From Virgibacillus senegalensis (GTDB lineage Bacteria > Bacillota > Bacilli > Bacillales > Amphibacillaceae), in NCBI RefSeq assembly GCF_000821245.2, contig NZ_LN611422.1, forward strand, positions 100,456-164,455: DNA of 64,000 bases, given 5' to 3'. Within the stretch, counting starts at the first letter, position 1; each line of letters starts with the position of its first letter. Shown here one piece after another: positions 1 to 9,109 of the stretch. The notes beneath the pieces are model-generated. The model saw only the letters and a program-made list of their open reading frames with translations, was not told the origin of the DNA and searched no databases. A program made the position numbers and the translations under genes.

Positions 1-1
1 C

Positions 2-360
2 CGTCGTAAACGTCTGAAAGACATCAACCTTTTAGATCTCCTGATGGGAAAAACCGTAGAGATCGCTCTTGAGAAAGGCGTGATTCAATCGAAGTCTCTC
101 ATCCTTGATGCGACACACACCAAGGCTCGATACAATCAAACATCCCCTCAAGAAGTATTGCGTAGCCGTTCCAAGAACGTCCGTAAAATGATTTATTCTA
201 TCGATGAATCCATGAAAAAAAATTTTCTGAGAAACCAACCGAAGATACGCTTGAAGTTGAGCTGGACTATTCGGAACGTCTTGTCGAAGTCATTGAGAAG
301 GAACCAAAGCTCGTTTTTCGTTTACCCTCTGTTGATTCTACGATGAGCGTTCGGTGGTGA
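2..360 (+). pseudogene. IS1182-type transposase, 3' remnant, frameshifted
   Basis: The reading frame enters from the left window edge and encodes a stretch typical of the middle of IS1182/IS5-like DDE transposases, including LILDATHTKARYNQ and IDESM. After an A-rich run near 215-225 the family-like reading moves to another frame (EKPTEDTLEVELDYSERLVE), which stops with TGA at 358-360. The intact family protein is several hundred residues and continues with catalytic motifs that are absent here. The element is therefore truncated and frameshifted. A ~180-bp repeat follows directly. The family name rests on recalled motifs, not a search. Confidence 0.75.
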
Positions 361-530
361 CGCCTGCGGGAACAGCGCGAACGAAGATCCACTTGATTAA
401 GTGATCTTCTTGACCAAGTTAGCTGAGGCCGTGCCCGCGGCAAGCATCCACCAACAAGCGATTCGCGGAATCAACAACAAACTTTAAAATCTCTTCTAGA
501 TTAGAAAGGACTTTTTCAGTGGCCTCTTGC
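350..530 (+). repeat. ~180-bp IS-associated repeat, copy A
   Basis: This stretch, beginning GGTGGTGACGCCTGC and ending GGACTTTTTCAGTGG, reappears in reverse complement at 16132-16318 with roughly 80-90 percent identity by eye. It is fused to the transposase remnant. It probably represents the right end of an insertion sequence or a dependent non-autonomous derivative. A weak stem-loop followed by seven T residues lies just beyond it (about 523-549). Confidence 0.8.
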
Positions 531-598
531 TCAGCAGGGAGGTTTTTTTGCTTTATTGGTTTGTGAAACAAAAAGAGAGATAATAGTTACTTATATTT

Positions 599-612
599 TG
601 TTATAGATAACA
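599..612. promoter_or_regulatory. Perfect palindrome abutting the -35 box (candidate activator operator)
   Basis: TGTTATAGATAACA is a perfect inverted repeat (6-2-6) ending one base before the -35 hexamer at 613. This is where a class II activator would bind. The CdaR-type regulator encoded at the end of the cluster is the obvious candidate, but that assignment is inference. Confidence 0.45.
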
Positions 613-641
613 TTGAAAGCGGTTTTTTGGTTTGATAGAAT
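613..641 (+). promoter_or_regulatory. SigA-type promoter of the glucosylglycerate cluster
   Basis: TTGAAA (613-618), 17-bp spacer, TAGAAT (636-641), about 30 bp before the first start codon. The overlapping sequence TGAAAGCGGTTTTT (614-627) matches 12 of 14 positions of a catabolite-responsive element, so carbon catabolite repression by CcpA is plausible. Confidence 0.65.
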
Positions 642-671
642 GTAGAAATCAAAGCTGGAGGAGGCGACATC

Positions 672-2399
672 ATGGATATAGACAAGAAAGCGCTTTACGC
701 CATGGAAGAAAAACTGCAATTTATTTATGCGCAACGTGATGCAGCATATATAATGACTAATATAGAACGCTTGCTGGATGAGTATAAGACGAACATTCCG
801 GCCCAAAATCAAAAACAAGACTTTGTCTCTGAAAAAGATACCATTTTGATCACTTACGGCGATACAATCAAAGAAGAGGGGAGAGCTCCTCTGCAAAGCC
901 TTCATGAATTTTTGAACGGCCATGTGAAGGATGCGTTGACCGGTGTACATGTGCTGCCTTTCTATCCTTATAGTTCAGATGATGGCTTTTCTGTAATCGA
1001 TTACTTTGCCGTCAATCCGGAAGTGGGCAGCTGGGAAGATGTGGAAAGGCTTTCGGATGATTACGAGTTGATGTTTGACGCGGTAATCAACCACATTTCG
1101 GCCAAAAGCGAATGGTTCCAGGGATACTTGAATGGGAACCCGGATTATCAGCAATTTTTCATTGAAGCTGATCCGGACGGCGATTACAGCAAGGTTACCC
1201 GTCCGAGGGCACTGCCGTTGTTGACGAAGTTTGAAACCGCTAACGGACCAAAGTATATTTGGACAACCTTTAGCGAGGATCAGATTGATCTGAATTACCA
1301 AAATCCAGACCTTGTCCTGAAAATCATCGAATTGTTGTTGTTCTATATCAGCAAGGGAGCGAAATTGATCCGCCTGGATGCGATCGGGTTTTTATGGAAA
1401 GAGATGGGCACAAGCTGCATCCACTTGGAACAGACCCATCAAATGATTCAGGTTTTCCGTGACATCGTGGACGCCATTGCTCCTGATACCATCCTTATTA
1501 CGGAAACGAACGTGCCGCATAAGGACAATATCAGCTATTTTGGTAACGGTTATAACGAAGCGCGCATGGTGTACCAGTTCCCGCTTCCGCCGCTGACGCT
1601 GCACACCTTTTTGACCGGTGATGCAGGACACCTTGCAGACTGGGCAGACAGCCTGGAAGGAACAACGGAAGAAACAACCTTTTTTAATTTCCTGGCATCT
1701 CATGACGGCATCGGCGTCCGTCCCGTAGAGGGAATTCTGTCAGACAGTGAAGTGGAAAACATGATCAATGCAGTCCAGGATCACGGCGGGTATGTTTCCT
1801 ACAAAGATAACGGTGATGGGACAAAAAGTCCGTATGAATTGAATATCAATTACTTTGATGCATTGTCAGACCCTGAAGATGAGCAGGAATGGAAAGTGAA
1901 GCGTTTCATTGCTGCACAATCGGTATTGCTTTCGGTAACAGGAGTCCCTGGCATCTATATTCACAGTATGCTAGGTTCACAGAATTACCAGGAAGGGGTT
2001 GAAGAAACGGGCCGTTACCGTTCGATCAACCGGGAAAAGCTTGACCGCAAAAAGCTGGAACAGGAACTTGCCGATCCATCATCGATCCGCAGCCAAGTAC
2101 TGGCAAACCTGAAGAAATTGATCAAAATACGAACCGCTGAACGGGCATTCCATCCAAACAGCCCGCAGCAGGTATTAAAGTTGAACGACCATGTTTTTTC
2201 CATCGTCCGTACGAACAAAGACAACCCGGAAGAAAGAGTGTTTGTGTTGATCAATGTATCCGAACAGGAACAAAGCCTGACGTTCGATATGGGAAGCAAG
2301 ACAGCACGTGATCTTGTTTCAGGCGATACGTATCAAGCGGATACTGGTGAACTGTCGCTTGCCTTGAAGCCTTATCAGATTATCTGGCTGAAGGTATAG
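672..2399 (+). CDS. GH13_18 glucoside phosphorylase, probably glucosylglycerate phosphorylase
   Basis: This 575-residue protein belongs to the sucrose-phosphorylase subfamily of GH13, which splits alpha-glucosides with phosphate to give alpha-glucose 1-phosphate. The predicted nucleophile is Asp236 in RLDAIGF, the acid/base Glu278 in ITETNVPHKDN, and the transition-state Asp345 in ASHDGIG. The TETNVPHKDN and SHDGIG surroundings resemble the E. coli YcjM group (glucosylglycerate phosphorylase) more than true sucrose phosphorylases. The next gene is a glycerate kinase, which would consume the released D-glycerate. No signal peptide is seen, so it is cytoplasmic. The start follows a clear GGAGGAGG ribosome site. 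Substrate is inferred from context; glucosylglycerol or another glucoside remains possible. Confidence 0.85.
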   Translation: MDIDKKALYAMEEKLQFIYAQRDAAYIMTNIERLLDEYKTNIPAQNQKQDFVSEKDTILITYGDTIKEEGRAPLQSLHEFLNGHVKDALTGVHVLPFYPYSSDDGFSVIDYFAVNPEVGSWEDVERLSDDYELMFDAVINHISAKSEWFQGYLNGNPDYQQFFIEADPDGDYSKVTRPRALPLLTKFETANGPKYIWTTFSEDQIDLNYQNPDLVLKIIELLLFYISKGAKLIRLDAIGFLWKEMGTSCIHLEQTHQMIQVFRDIVDAIAPDTILITETNVPHKDNISYFGNGYNEARMVYQFPLPPLTLHTFLTGDAGHLADWADSLEGTTEETTFFNFLASHDGIGVRPVEGILSDSEVENMINAVQDHGGYVSYKDNGDGTKSPYELNINYFDALSDPEDEQEWKVKRFIAAQSVLLSVTGVPGIYIHSMLGSQNYQEGVEETGRYRSINREKLDRKKLEQELADPSSIRSQVLANLKKLIKIRTAERAFHPNSPQQVLKLNDHVFSIVRTNKDNPEERVFVLINVSEQEQSLTFDMGSKTARDLVSGDTYQADTGELSLALKPYQIIWLKV

Positions 2400-2410
2400 G
2401 GGGAATTGGA

Positions 2411-3568
2411 ATGAAGTACATCATAGCTCCGGATTCTTTTAAAGGATCGATAACGAGTACGGAGGCAGCCAATGCAATCGGCCGGGCTATTGAGGAAATG
2501 GACGAGCATGCGGAAATAATCAAGCTGCCGATGGCCGATGGAGGAGAAGGTACGGTCGATGCTGTGCTATTGAGCAGAGGTGGAACCGAAATAACCTGCC
2601 AGGTGGAAGATCCACTGGGCAGGAACATATCGGCGAGCTACGGCTGGATAAAGGAAGACAGGACAGCTGTCATTGAGACCGCTGCAGCTTCCGGGCTGCC
2701 ACTTCTGAAAGAGAAGGAGCTGGACCCATATTTGGCATCCAGCTATGGAACCGGTCAGCTGATCCGGGATGCTTTGGATAAAGGCGCGAAAACGATCATT
2801 CTTGGACTGGGCGGCAGTGCAACGGTTGATGGCGGTGTCGGCTTATTCCAAGCGCTGGGTTTACGGGTCTACGATGAAAATGGCGATAAAATCGAACGGG
2901 CCGGAGGAAGGCTCCACCGGATCGCGAAGGTGGATACCAGTCTGCTTGAACCGAGGTTGAACCAAGTCCATATCATCGTAGCATCCGATGTGACGAATCC
3001 CTTGCTAGGCAAAAATGGAGCAGTGGCCATCTTCGGGCCGCAAAAAGGGGTAGCTCCTGAGCAGGTGGATTCCTTTGAAGCGGGAATGGCCTCCTTTGCT
3101 GCCGTTACTGCCAAGACCGTACAGCGCAACATGGTAGATGAGCCTGGCAGCGGAGCAGCGGGTGGAATTGGCTTTTTGCTGCATTCCCTGCTGACAGTCG
3201 AGTTTCGCAGTGGTTTGGATCTGATGGTCGAATTAAGCAGACTGGAGGATCATTTGAACGGAGCGGGCATCGTGTTTACCGGAGAAGGAAAAGTCGATGG
3301 CCAATCATTGTTTGGCAAAGTCCCTGTAGGGGTTGCCCGTGCCGCGAGGAGAAACAATGTTCCGGCAGTGGCTTTCGCCGGCATGATCGGCGATGGGCTC
3401 GAGCGCTTGCAGGAGGAAGGGTTATCGGCCGTCGTGCCGATTATCGATCAGCCAATGACGCTGCAAGAGGCGATGATAAAGGGAGAAACGTTATTATATA
3501 AGGCCGCAAAGCGGACAATACAGTTAATTTTATTGCATAACGGGAGTTTGGGAGGGGAAACAACATGA
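2411..3568 (+). CDS. Glycerate kinase (GlxK/GarK family)
   Basis: A 385-residue protein of the glycerate 2-kinase type (PF02595), which phosphorylates D-glycerate with ATP to 2-phosphoglycerate and so feeds lower glycolysis. Diagnostic segments are the N-terminal IAPDSFKGS, LGGSATVDGGVG in the middle and FTGEGKVDGQS near the C-terminus. Length matches the family (~380). It starts 11 bp after the phosphorylase and its TGA overlaps the next ATG by 4 bp (ATGA), so the three genes are translationally linked. In this operon it would remove the glycerate released by phosphorolysis. Functional assignment of the kinase is firm; the source of its substrate is inferred from the neighbour. Confidence 0.92.
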   Translation: MKYIIAPDSFKGSITSTEAANAIGRAIEEMDEHAEIIKLPMADGGEGTVDAVLLSRGGTEITCQVEDPLGRNISASYGWIKEDRTAVIETAAASGLPLLKEKELDPYLASSYGTGQLIRDALDKGAKTIILGLGGSATVDGGVGLFQALGLRVYDENGDKIERAGGRLHRIAKVDTSLLEPRLNQVHIIVASDVTNPLLGKNGAVAIFGPQKGVAPEQVDSFEAGMASFAAVTAKTVQRNMVDEPGSGAAGGIGFLLHSLLTVEFRSGLDLMVELSRLEDHLNGAGIVFTGEGKVDGQSLFGKVPVGVARAARRNNVPAVAFAGMIGDGLERLQEEGLSAVVPIIDQPMTLQEAMIKGETLLYKAAKRTIQLILLHNGSLGGETT

Positions 3569-5193
3569 ATAATTTTACCACGATAGATTTTGTCGTATTG
3601 ATTGTGTACGTATTGGGCATTGCCTGTTTCGGCGCCTTTTTCGGCAAAAATCAAAAATCCACAAAAGACTACTTTTTAGGTGGACGGAGTATTCCCTGGT
3701 GGGCAATCGGCCTATCGGTGATGGCTACACAGGCCAGTGCGATTACGTTTATCGGCGCGCCGGGCTGGGGATATTCCGGTGGTCTGGAGCGGATCAATAC
3801 CTATATCAACGTACCATTGGTTATGGCGTTTTTGATGGTGACAATTGTACCGTTCTTTTACCGGACGGAAGTATATACGGCTTATGAATATTTGGAAAGA
3901 CGATTTGACGCGAAAACAAGGTCGTTGACTGCAGGCTTGTTCCTGATCGCGCGCGGTTTGGCGACAGGGGTTGTCCTGTACGCGCCTGCACTTGTCTTGT
4001 CTGTTGTAACTGGCTGGGATGTAAACGTTACGATTATCATCATGGCAATCATTGCGGTTGCTTATACCGTGCTTGGCGGGATTTCCGCGGTTATCTGGAC
4101 GGATGTTATTCAAATGTTTGTCTTGTGGTTGGGTGCAGCGTTGGCTATCACTAAAATTGTCACGACGCTTCCAGACGGTTTTTCCGGTGCCATGGATCTC
4201 GGCGCGGAAGCAGGATTGCTCCAGTCGCTCGACTTCCGATTCGACTTGTCTGTTGAATACAGTATTTGGGCAGGGGTCATTGGCGGTTTCTTCATGCATG
4301 CTGCTTATTTTGGAACAGACCAGAGCCAAATCCAGCGGGTGTTGACGAGTAAATCGATCAAAGAAAGTAAAATGTCGCTACTTGTCAGTGGAATATTCAT
4401 CTTCCCGCAAATGATGTTGTTCCTCGTAATCGGAATTATGCTCTATGCGTTCTATTCCCAAACTGGCAGCCCAGGGGTCGACAACTTGAACGAGTTGTTC
4501 CCGCTGTTTGTGGTTAACAATCTGCCTGTCGGGATTACCGGATTGATCATTGCAGGTGTTTTTGCGGCTGCGATGTCGAGTTTGGATTCAGCATTGAATT
4601 CTTTGTCAGCTGTATCGATACGTGACTTTTATGCAAAATACTTTAAAAAGGATGCGTCAGAAGGCCATTATTTAAAGGCTTCACGCTGGGCAACTATCTT
4701 TTGGGGACTCTATGCTACAGTATTTGCCTTCTTTGCCGGTAATCTCGGTCCGGTCATCGAAGTCGTTAACCAAATTGGTTCCTACTTCTATGGCGCTCTG
4801 CTTGGTGTATTCATTCTTGCCATTTTCTTCAGACGGGCGAATGGAACGGGAGCTTTCGCCGGTGTAATCGCAGGAATGCTCGCTGTTTGGGCAGTGGTTA
4901 CTTTCGCGGATATCTCGTTTTTATATAATAATGTCGTCGGGGCAGTCGTCGCTGTTGCTGTCGGCTACGTCGTCAGTCTGATTGGCGGGGCGCCGGAAAG
5001 AGAGAAGCTTGCCGGCTTAGTTTTCGGCGATACGGAGCCTGTCCAGGAAGAGCTGAAACGGCGCCAGTCGGAAGCAGATAAAGTAAAAGAAATCGAAGAG
5101 GAAAAATCGATGAAAAAATGGCCGTACATCTTAATCGGCTACTTCTTCGTCACCTTGCTCATTTTGTATATCATCCAAACAACAACGATGTAG
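3565..5193 (+). CDS. Sodium:solute symporter (SSS family)
   Basis: This 542-residue integral membrane protein has about 13-14 hydrophobic segments and the SSS-family stretches GGRSIPWWAIGLSVMATQAS (residues ~33-52) and AAAMSSLDSALNSLS in the middle, typical of Na+-coupled sugar and solute carriers. A charged cytoplasmic stretch (EREKLAG to EEEKSMKKW) precedes the last helix. Overlap by 4 bp with the glycerate kinase and close spacing with the phosphorylase suggest it imports the glucoside used by that enzyme, plausibly glucosylglycerate, or else glycerate. The family is secure; the substrate is inference. Confidence 0.88.
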   Translation: MNNFTTIDFVVLIVYVLGIACFGAFFGKNQKSTKDYFLGGRSIPWWAIGLSVMATQASAITFIGAPGWGYSGGLERINTYINVPLVMAFLMVTIVPFFYRTEVYTAYEYLERRFDAKTRSLTAGLFLIARGLATGVVLYAPALVLSVVTGWDVNVTIIIMAIIAVAYTVLGGISAVIWTDVIQMFVLWLGAALAITKIVTTLPDGFSGAMDLGAEAGLLQSLDFRFDLSVEYSIWAGVIGGFFMHAAYFGTDQSQIQRVLTSKSIKESKMSLLVSGIFIFPQMMLFLVIGIMLYAFYSQTGSPGVDNLNELFPLFVVNNLPVGITGLIIAGVFAAAMSSLDSALNSLSAVSIRDFYAKYFKKDASEGHYLKASRWATIFWGLYATVFAFFAGNLGPVIEVVNQIGSYFYGALLGVFILAIFFRRANGTGAFAGVIAGMLAVWAVVTFADISFLYNNVVGAVVAVAVGYVVSLIGGAPEREKLAGLVFGDTEPVQEELKRRQSEADKVKEIEEEKSMKKWPYILIGYFFVTLLILYIIQTTTM

Positions 5194-5203
5194 GTGAGAA
5201 CGA

Positions 5204-5746
5204 ATGAAAAGCTATGTTTTGCAGCAGGTCGTTGACCAGAGGGAAGCGGTGCGATCTATCAAACAGCATCAGAACAACTTGATTGCTAAATGGCAGCGCT
5301 TGTTTCGCTCGGGTCGTCAGCTTACCTCCATTGAGCTGGTTCATCTGCCTTACTGGTGCTTTACTTATCAATATCAGAGCAAACAGATGAAGGATCCGAT
5401 CAAGGGTAAAGTTGCGGTAGAGACGTATCAGCATCATACGGCCATTCTGCCGGAATCGGCAACATATCGTCCGGCAGAGGAAGCGACGTCTCTGCTCCCG
5501 CCAAACGGCGAACCGGTTCCCGAGGTGGCCCGGAAGGAAATTTACTGGGAGGCCTTTTCACGGGAAAAGAAACGCAAGGACATAGCGGTGGACATTATCG
5601 ATACAGCAATATTGTATGTGCCGTATTGGATCGGCTACTTGCAGGGGGATAAAATCGATATTCTGGCAGTAGACGCCGCAAATGGAAAAATCGATTTAGG
5701 AATAAAGGATGCATTGCTGGAAGCAATCATGGCTTCCAGCAAATAA
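5204..5746 (+). CDS. Conserved-looking protein of unknown function in the glucosylglycerate cluster
   Basis: A 180-residue soluble protein that I do not recognise. It starts 10 bp after the symporter with a good AGGTGAG ribosome site, so it belongs to the same operon. Two similar segments stand out: LPYWCFTYQYQ (~48-58) and VPYWIGYL (~141-148), each a hydrophobic strand with a PYW core. The C-terminal IDILAVDAANGKIDLG resembles the DA-x-GK strand-turn seen next to PYW motifs in some zinc-ribbon-linked domains, but no cysteine ribbon is present here. There is no signal peptide or membrane helix. Its role could be accessory to transport or sensing. A hairpin covers its stop codon. Confidence 0.7.
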   Translation: MKSYVLQQVVDQREAVRSIKQHQNNLIAKWQRLFRSGRQLTSIELVHLPYWCFTYQYQSKQMKDPIKGKVAVETYQHHTAILPESATYRPAEEATSLLPPNGEPVPEVARKEIYWEAFSREKKRKDIAVDIIDTAILYVPYWIGYLQGDKIDILAVDAANGKIDLGIKDALLEAIMASSK

Positions 5747-5767
5747 GGACTGCCTCAGGCAGTCCTT
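5745..5767 (+). terminator. Stem-loop at the end of the unknown gene
   Basis: AAGGACTGCCT and AGGCAGTCCTT form an 11-bp perfect inverted repeat with almost no loop, overlapping the preceding TAA. No T-run follows, so it may only lower read-through into the regulator gene or stabilise the upstream mRNA. Confidence 0.55.
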
Positions 5768-5801
5768 CCTGTGTTTCAAAAACAACATAGGTGGGATGAA
5801 A

Positions 5802-6935
5802 ATGGCACTTTTATCAGAAGCAATTGCACAACAAATCGTACTGGAAATGGAAAAAATTATTGAGCGTAATATTAATATCATGGACGAAACTGGCATAATT
5901 ATTGCCAGCAAGGATACTGAGCGAAGTGGGAGCTTTCATGAAGGAGCTTTGAAGGTGATTCAGGAAGGAAAGCCGGTTCCGATTTACTCGGATCAAAGCC
6001 ATCAGGGTTCCAAGGCGGGAATGAATATGCCAATTTTTTTCAAAGATGAACTGATCGGTGTCATCGGAATTACCGGGAATCCCGATGAAATCAGTGATTA
6101 TGCCAAGATTATCCATAAAATGACCGAAGTAATGGTAAAGGAAGCTTATGTCAGCCAGGAGCTTGAGCTGGAAAAAAGCGTGAAGGAACGCTTCGTTCAT
6201 GAATGGCTGCACGAGCAATGGACAGACCGGAGCGACTTTCAGCTGCGAGGCAAAACCTTGCAAATTGCCATGGGGGTATCGAGGCAGGTCTTGCTATTTG
6301 AGGTCGTGCATGAAAAAGATCAGCATGATTCAGAGCTGACCAGACAGGAACGCTTGCGCTCCGTCATGAAGGAAGTCGGCGACATGATCGGAATCGGCCG
6401 GCAGGATATTCTCGTACTATGGCAGTCCAGCCAGTTTATATTGCTGAAACAGAAACCGTCGAACGCCTTGCCGGACCAGGTGAAGGAATGTCTCAGGCGG
6501 CTTTGCAGCAATCAAGTCGGGATTCATTGCGGAATCGGCAGAAAGCAGCGTGGTATGGAAGGAGCAGTCGAATCGTTCAAAGAGGCGGAACAGGCATTGT
6601 TTTTTGCCGAACAAAAACAACAGTCTGTTGTGGTGTTTCACGATTTGGGTATTGAATCGATTGTCTACCAGATACCAGAACCGGTAAAAAAAGATTTTAT
6701 CGAGCGGTTTTTTGCTGTATTTTATGAAAAAAAGCACCGTCAGCTCGTCGAATCTGTCCACGTATTCCTCGAACATGATCAAAGCATCACCGCTGCCAGC
6801 GAGGCGTTGTTCATCCATAAGAACACATTGCAATACCGTCTGAAAAAAATGGAGCAACTAACGGGATTTGACCCCAGGAAGTTTCAGGACGCTGCCCTTT
6901 ATTGGCTGGCACTGGCTTTTCTGGAAAAACAATAA
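5802..6935 (+). CDS. cdaR: CdaR-type transcriptional regulator (sugar diacid/glycerate sensing)
   Basis: A 377-residue regulator of the CdaR family: N-terminal sugar-diacid recognition domain (residues ~3-135, with AQQIVLEMEKIIERNINIMD and NMPIFFKDELIGVIGITG), a central linker, and a C-terminal PucR-type helix-turn-helix (~315-370, with SEALFIHKNTLQYRLKKMEQ). E. coli CdaR activates glucarate, galactarate and glycerate genes including garK, so its position next to a glycerate kinase is meaningful. I chose ATG 5802 because it lies 6-7 bases after AGGTGG; ATG 5796 touches that site and upstream codons lack one. It probably controls the 672-5746 operon in response to glycerate or a related acid. 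Confidence 0.88.
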   Translation: MALLSEAIAQQIVLEMEKIIERNINIMDETGIIIASKDTERSGSFHEGALKVIQEGKPVPIYSDQSHQGSKAGMNMPIFFKDELIGVIGITGNPDEISDYAKIIHKMTEVMVKEAYVSQELELEKSVKERFVHEWLHEQWTDRSDFQLRGKTLQIAMGVSRQVLLFEVVHEKDQHDSELTRQERLRSVMKEVGDMIGIGRQDILVLWQSSQFILLKQKPSNALPDQVKECLRRLCSNQVGIHCGIGRKQRGMEGAVESFKEAEQALFFAEQKQQSVVVFHDLGIESIVYQIPEPVKKDFIERFFAVFYEKKHRQLVESVHVFLEHDQSITAASEALFIHKNTLQYRLKKMEQLTGFDPRKFQDAALYWLALAFLEKQ

Positions 6936-6969
6936 CAGGCGTTTCCGAGTCTTTCGGAAGCGCCTGTTA
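6934..6969. terminator. Bidirectional terminator between convergent genes
   Basis: AACAGGCGTTTCCGA pairs with TCGGAAGCGCCTGTT around a short loop. It sits in the 39-bp gap between the regulator (+) and the GH13 gene (-), so it can stop transcription from both sides. Confidence 0.7.
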
Positions 6970-6974
6970 TATTT

Positions 6975-8741
<1,767 letters not shown>

Positions 8742-8782
8742 TTAAACCCCTTTCCAGATGGATGGATTCCGAGGGATGCCAT

Positions 8783-8815
8783 AAAAAAACCCGCTTTCCG
8801 ATTAGGAAAACGGGG
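8783..8815 (-). terminator. Terminator inside the leader of the GH13_20 gene (candidate attenuator)
   Basis: Read on the minus strand, CCCGTTTTCC and GGAAAGCGGG form a stem followed by seven T residues. It lies between the predicted promoter (8866-8894) and the start codon at 8738. It would stop transcripts before the gene unless read-through is regulated. It could alternatively end an antisense or upstream transcript. Confidence 0.6.
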
Positions 8816-8865
8816 TTGTGGCCGGAGCCAGGCATTGCCCTCAAATTAGTCAGTCATTTATTCAT

Positions 8866-8894
8866 AATATAAAGAAAGCGTTTTTATAAGTCAA
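8866..8894 (-). promoter_or_regulatory. Promoter and operator of the GH13_20 gene
   Basis: On the minus strand: TTGACT (8894-8889), 17-bp spacer, TATATT (8871-8866). The spacer contains TAAAAACGCTTTCT (8886-8873), close to the LacI/CcpA operator pattern. Predicted transcript start near 8859, giving a leader of about 120 nt. Confidence 0.6.
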
Positions 8895-9019
8895 TCCATT
8901 TTCGCGTAAAAAGTTTTGTGTTAAGAAAACAGGTTTTCTTGAAAAGGGACAATTCAAAAGGGATCTTTTGGGAAAACAAAACGCTAAAGAAAAGATTCAC
9001 AAAAAATCGAAAACTTTTG

Positions 9020-9033
9020 TGAAAACGGTTGCA
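9020..9033 (+). promoter_or_regulatory. Catabolite-responsive / LacI-type operator upstream of malE
   Basis: TGAAAACGGTTGCA fits the 14-bp cre consensus at every defined position and overlaps the malE -35 hexamer, so binding of CcpA or of the LacI-family regulator at 15101-16120 would block transcription. Confidence 0.7.
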
Positions 9034-9057
9034 CAATCGAAAAGGGAAATGTAGAAT
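9029..9057 (+). promoter_or_regulatory. malEFG promoter
   Basis: TTGCAC (9029-9034), 17-bp spacer, TAGAAT (9052-9057). It lies about 53 bp upstream of the malE start and is bracketed by two operator-like sequences. Confidence 0.65.
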
Positions 9058-9070
9058 GTAACTAATCTAG

Positions 9071-9084
9071 TGCAAACGTTTGCG
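9071..9084. promoter_or_regulatory. LacI-family operator just after the malE transcription start
   Basis: TGCAAACGTTTGCG contains the perfect 12-bp palindrome GCAAACGTTTGC centred on CG, the classic LacI/GalR-family half-site arrangement. Its position just downstream of the predicted +1 (about 9064) fits repression by road-block. Confidence 0.7.
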
Positions 9085-9109
9085 CAAAAATAAGAAAAGG
9101 GGAGAAAAA

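Noticed and set aside
672-2399. Annotation of the first phosphorylase as sucrose phosphorylase
   Set aside because: The acid/base region and the presence of a glycerate kinase and CdaR regulator, with no fructokinase or sucrose transporter, favour the glucosylglycerate-type activity.
5709-5801. N-terminal extension of the CdaR-type protein
   Set aside because: It overlaps the preceding gene and the hairpin at its stop codon and has no family similarity; ATG 5802 is correctly spaced from AGGTGG.
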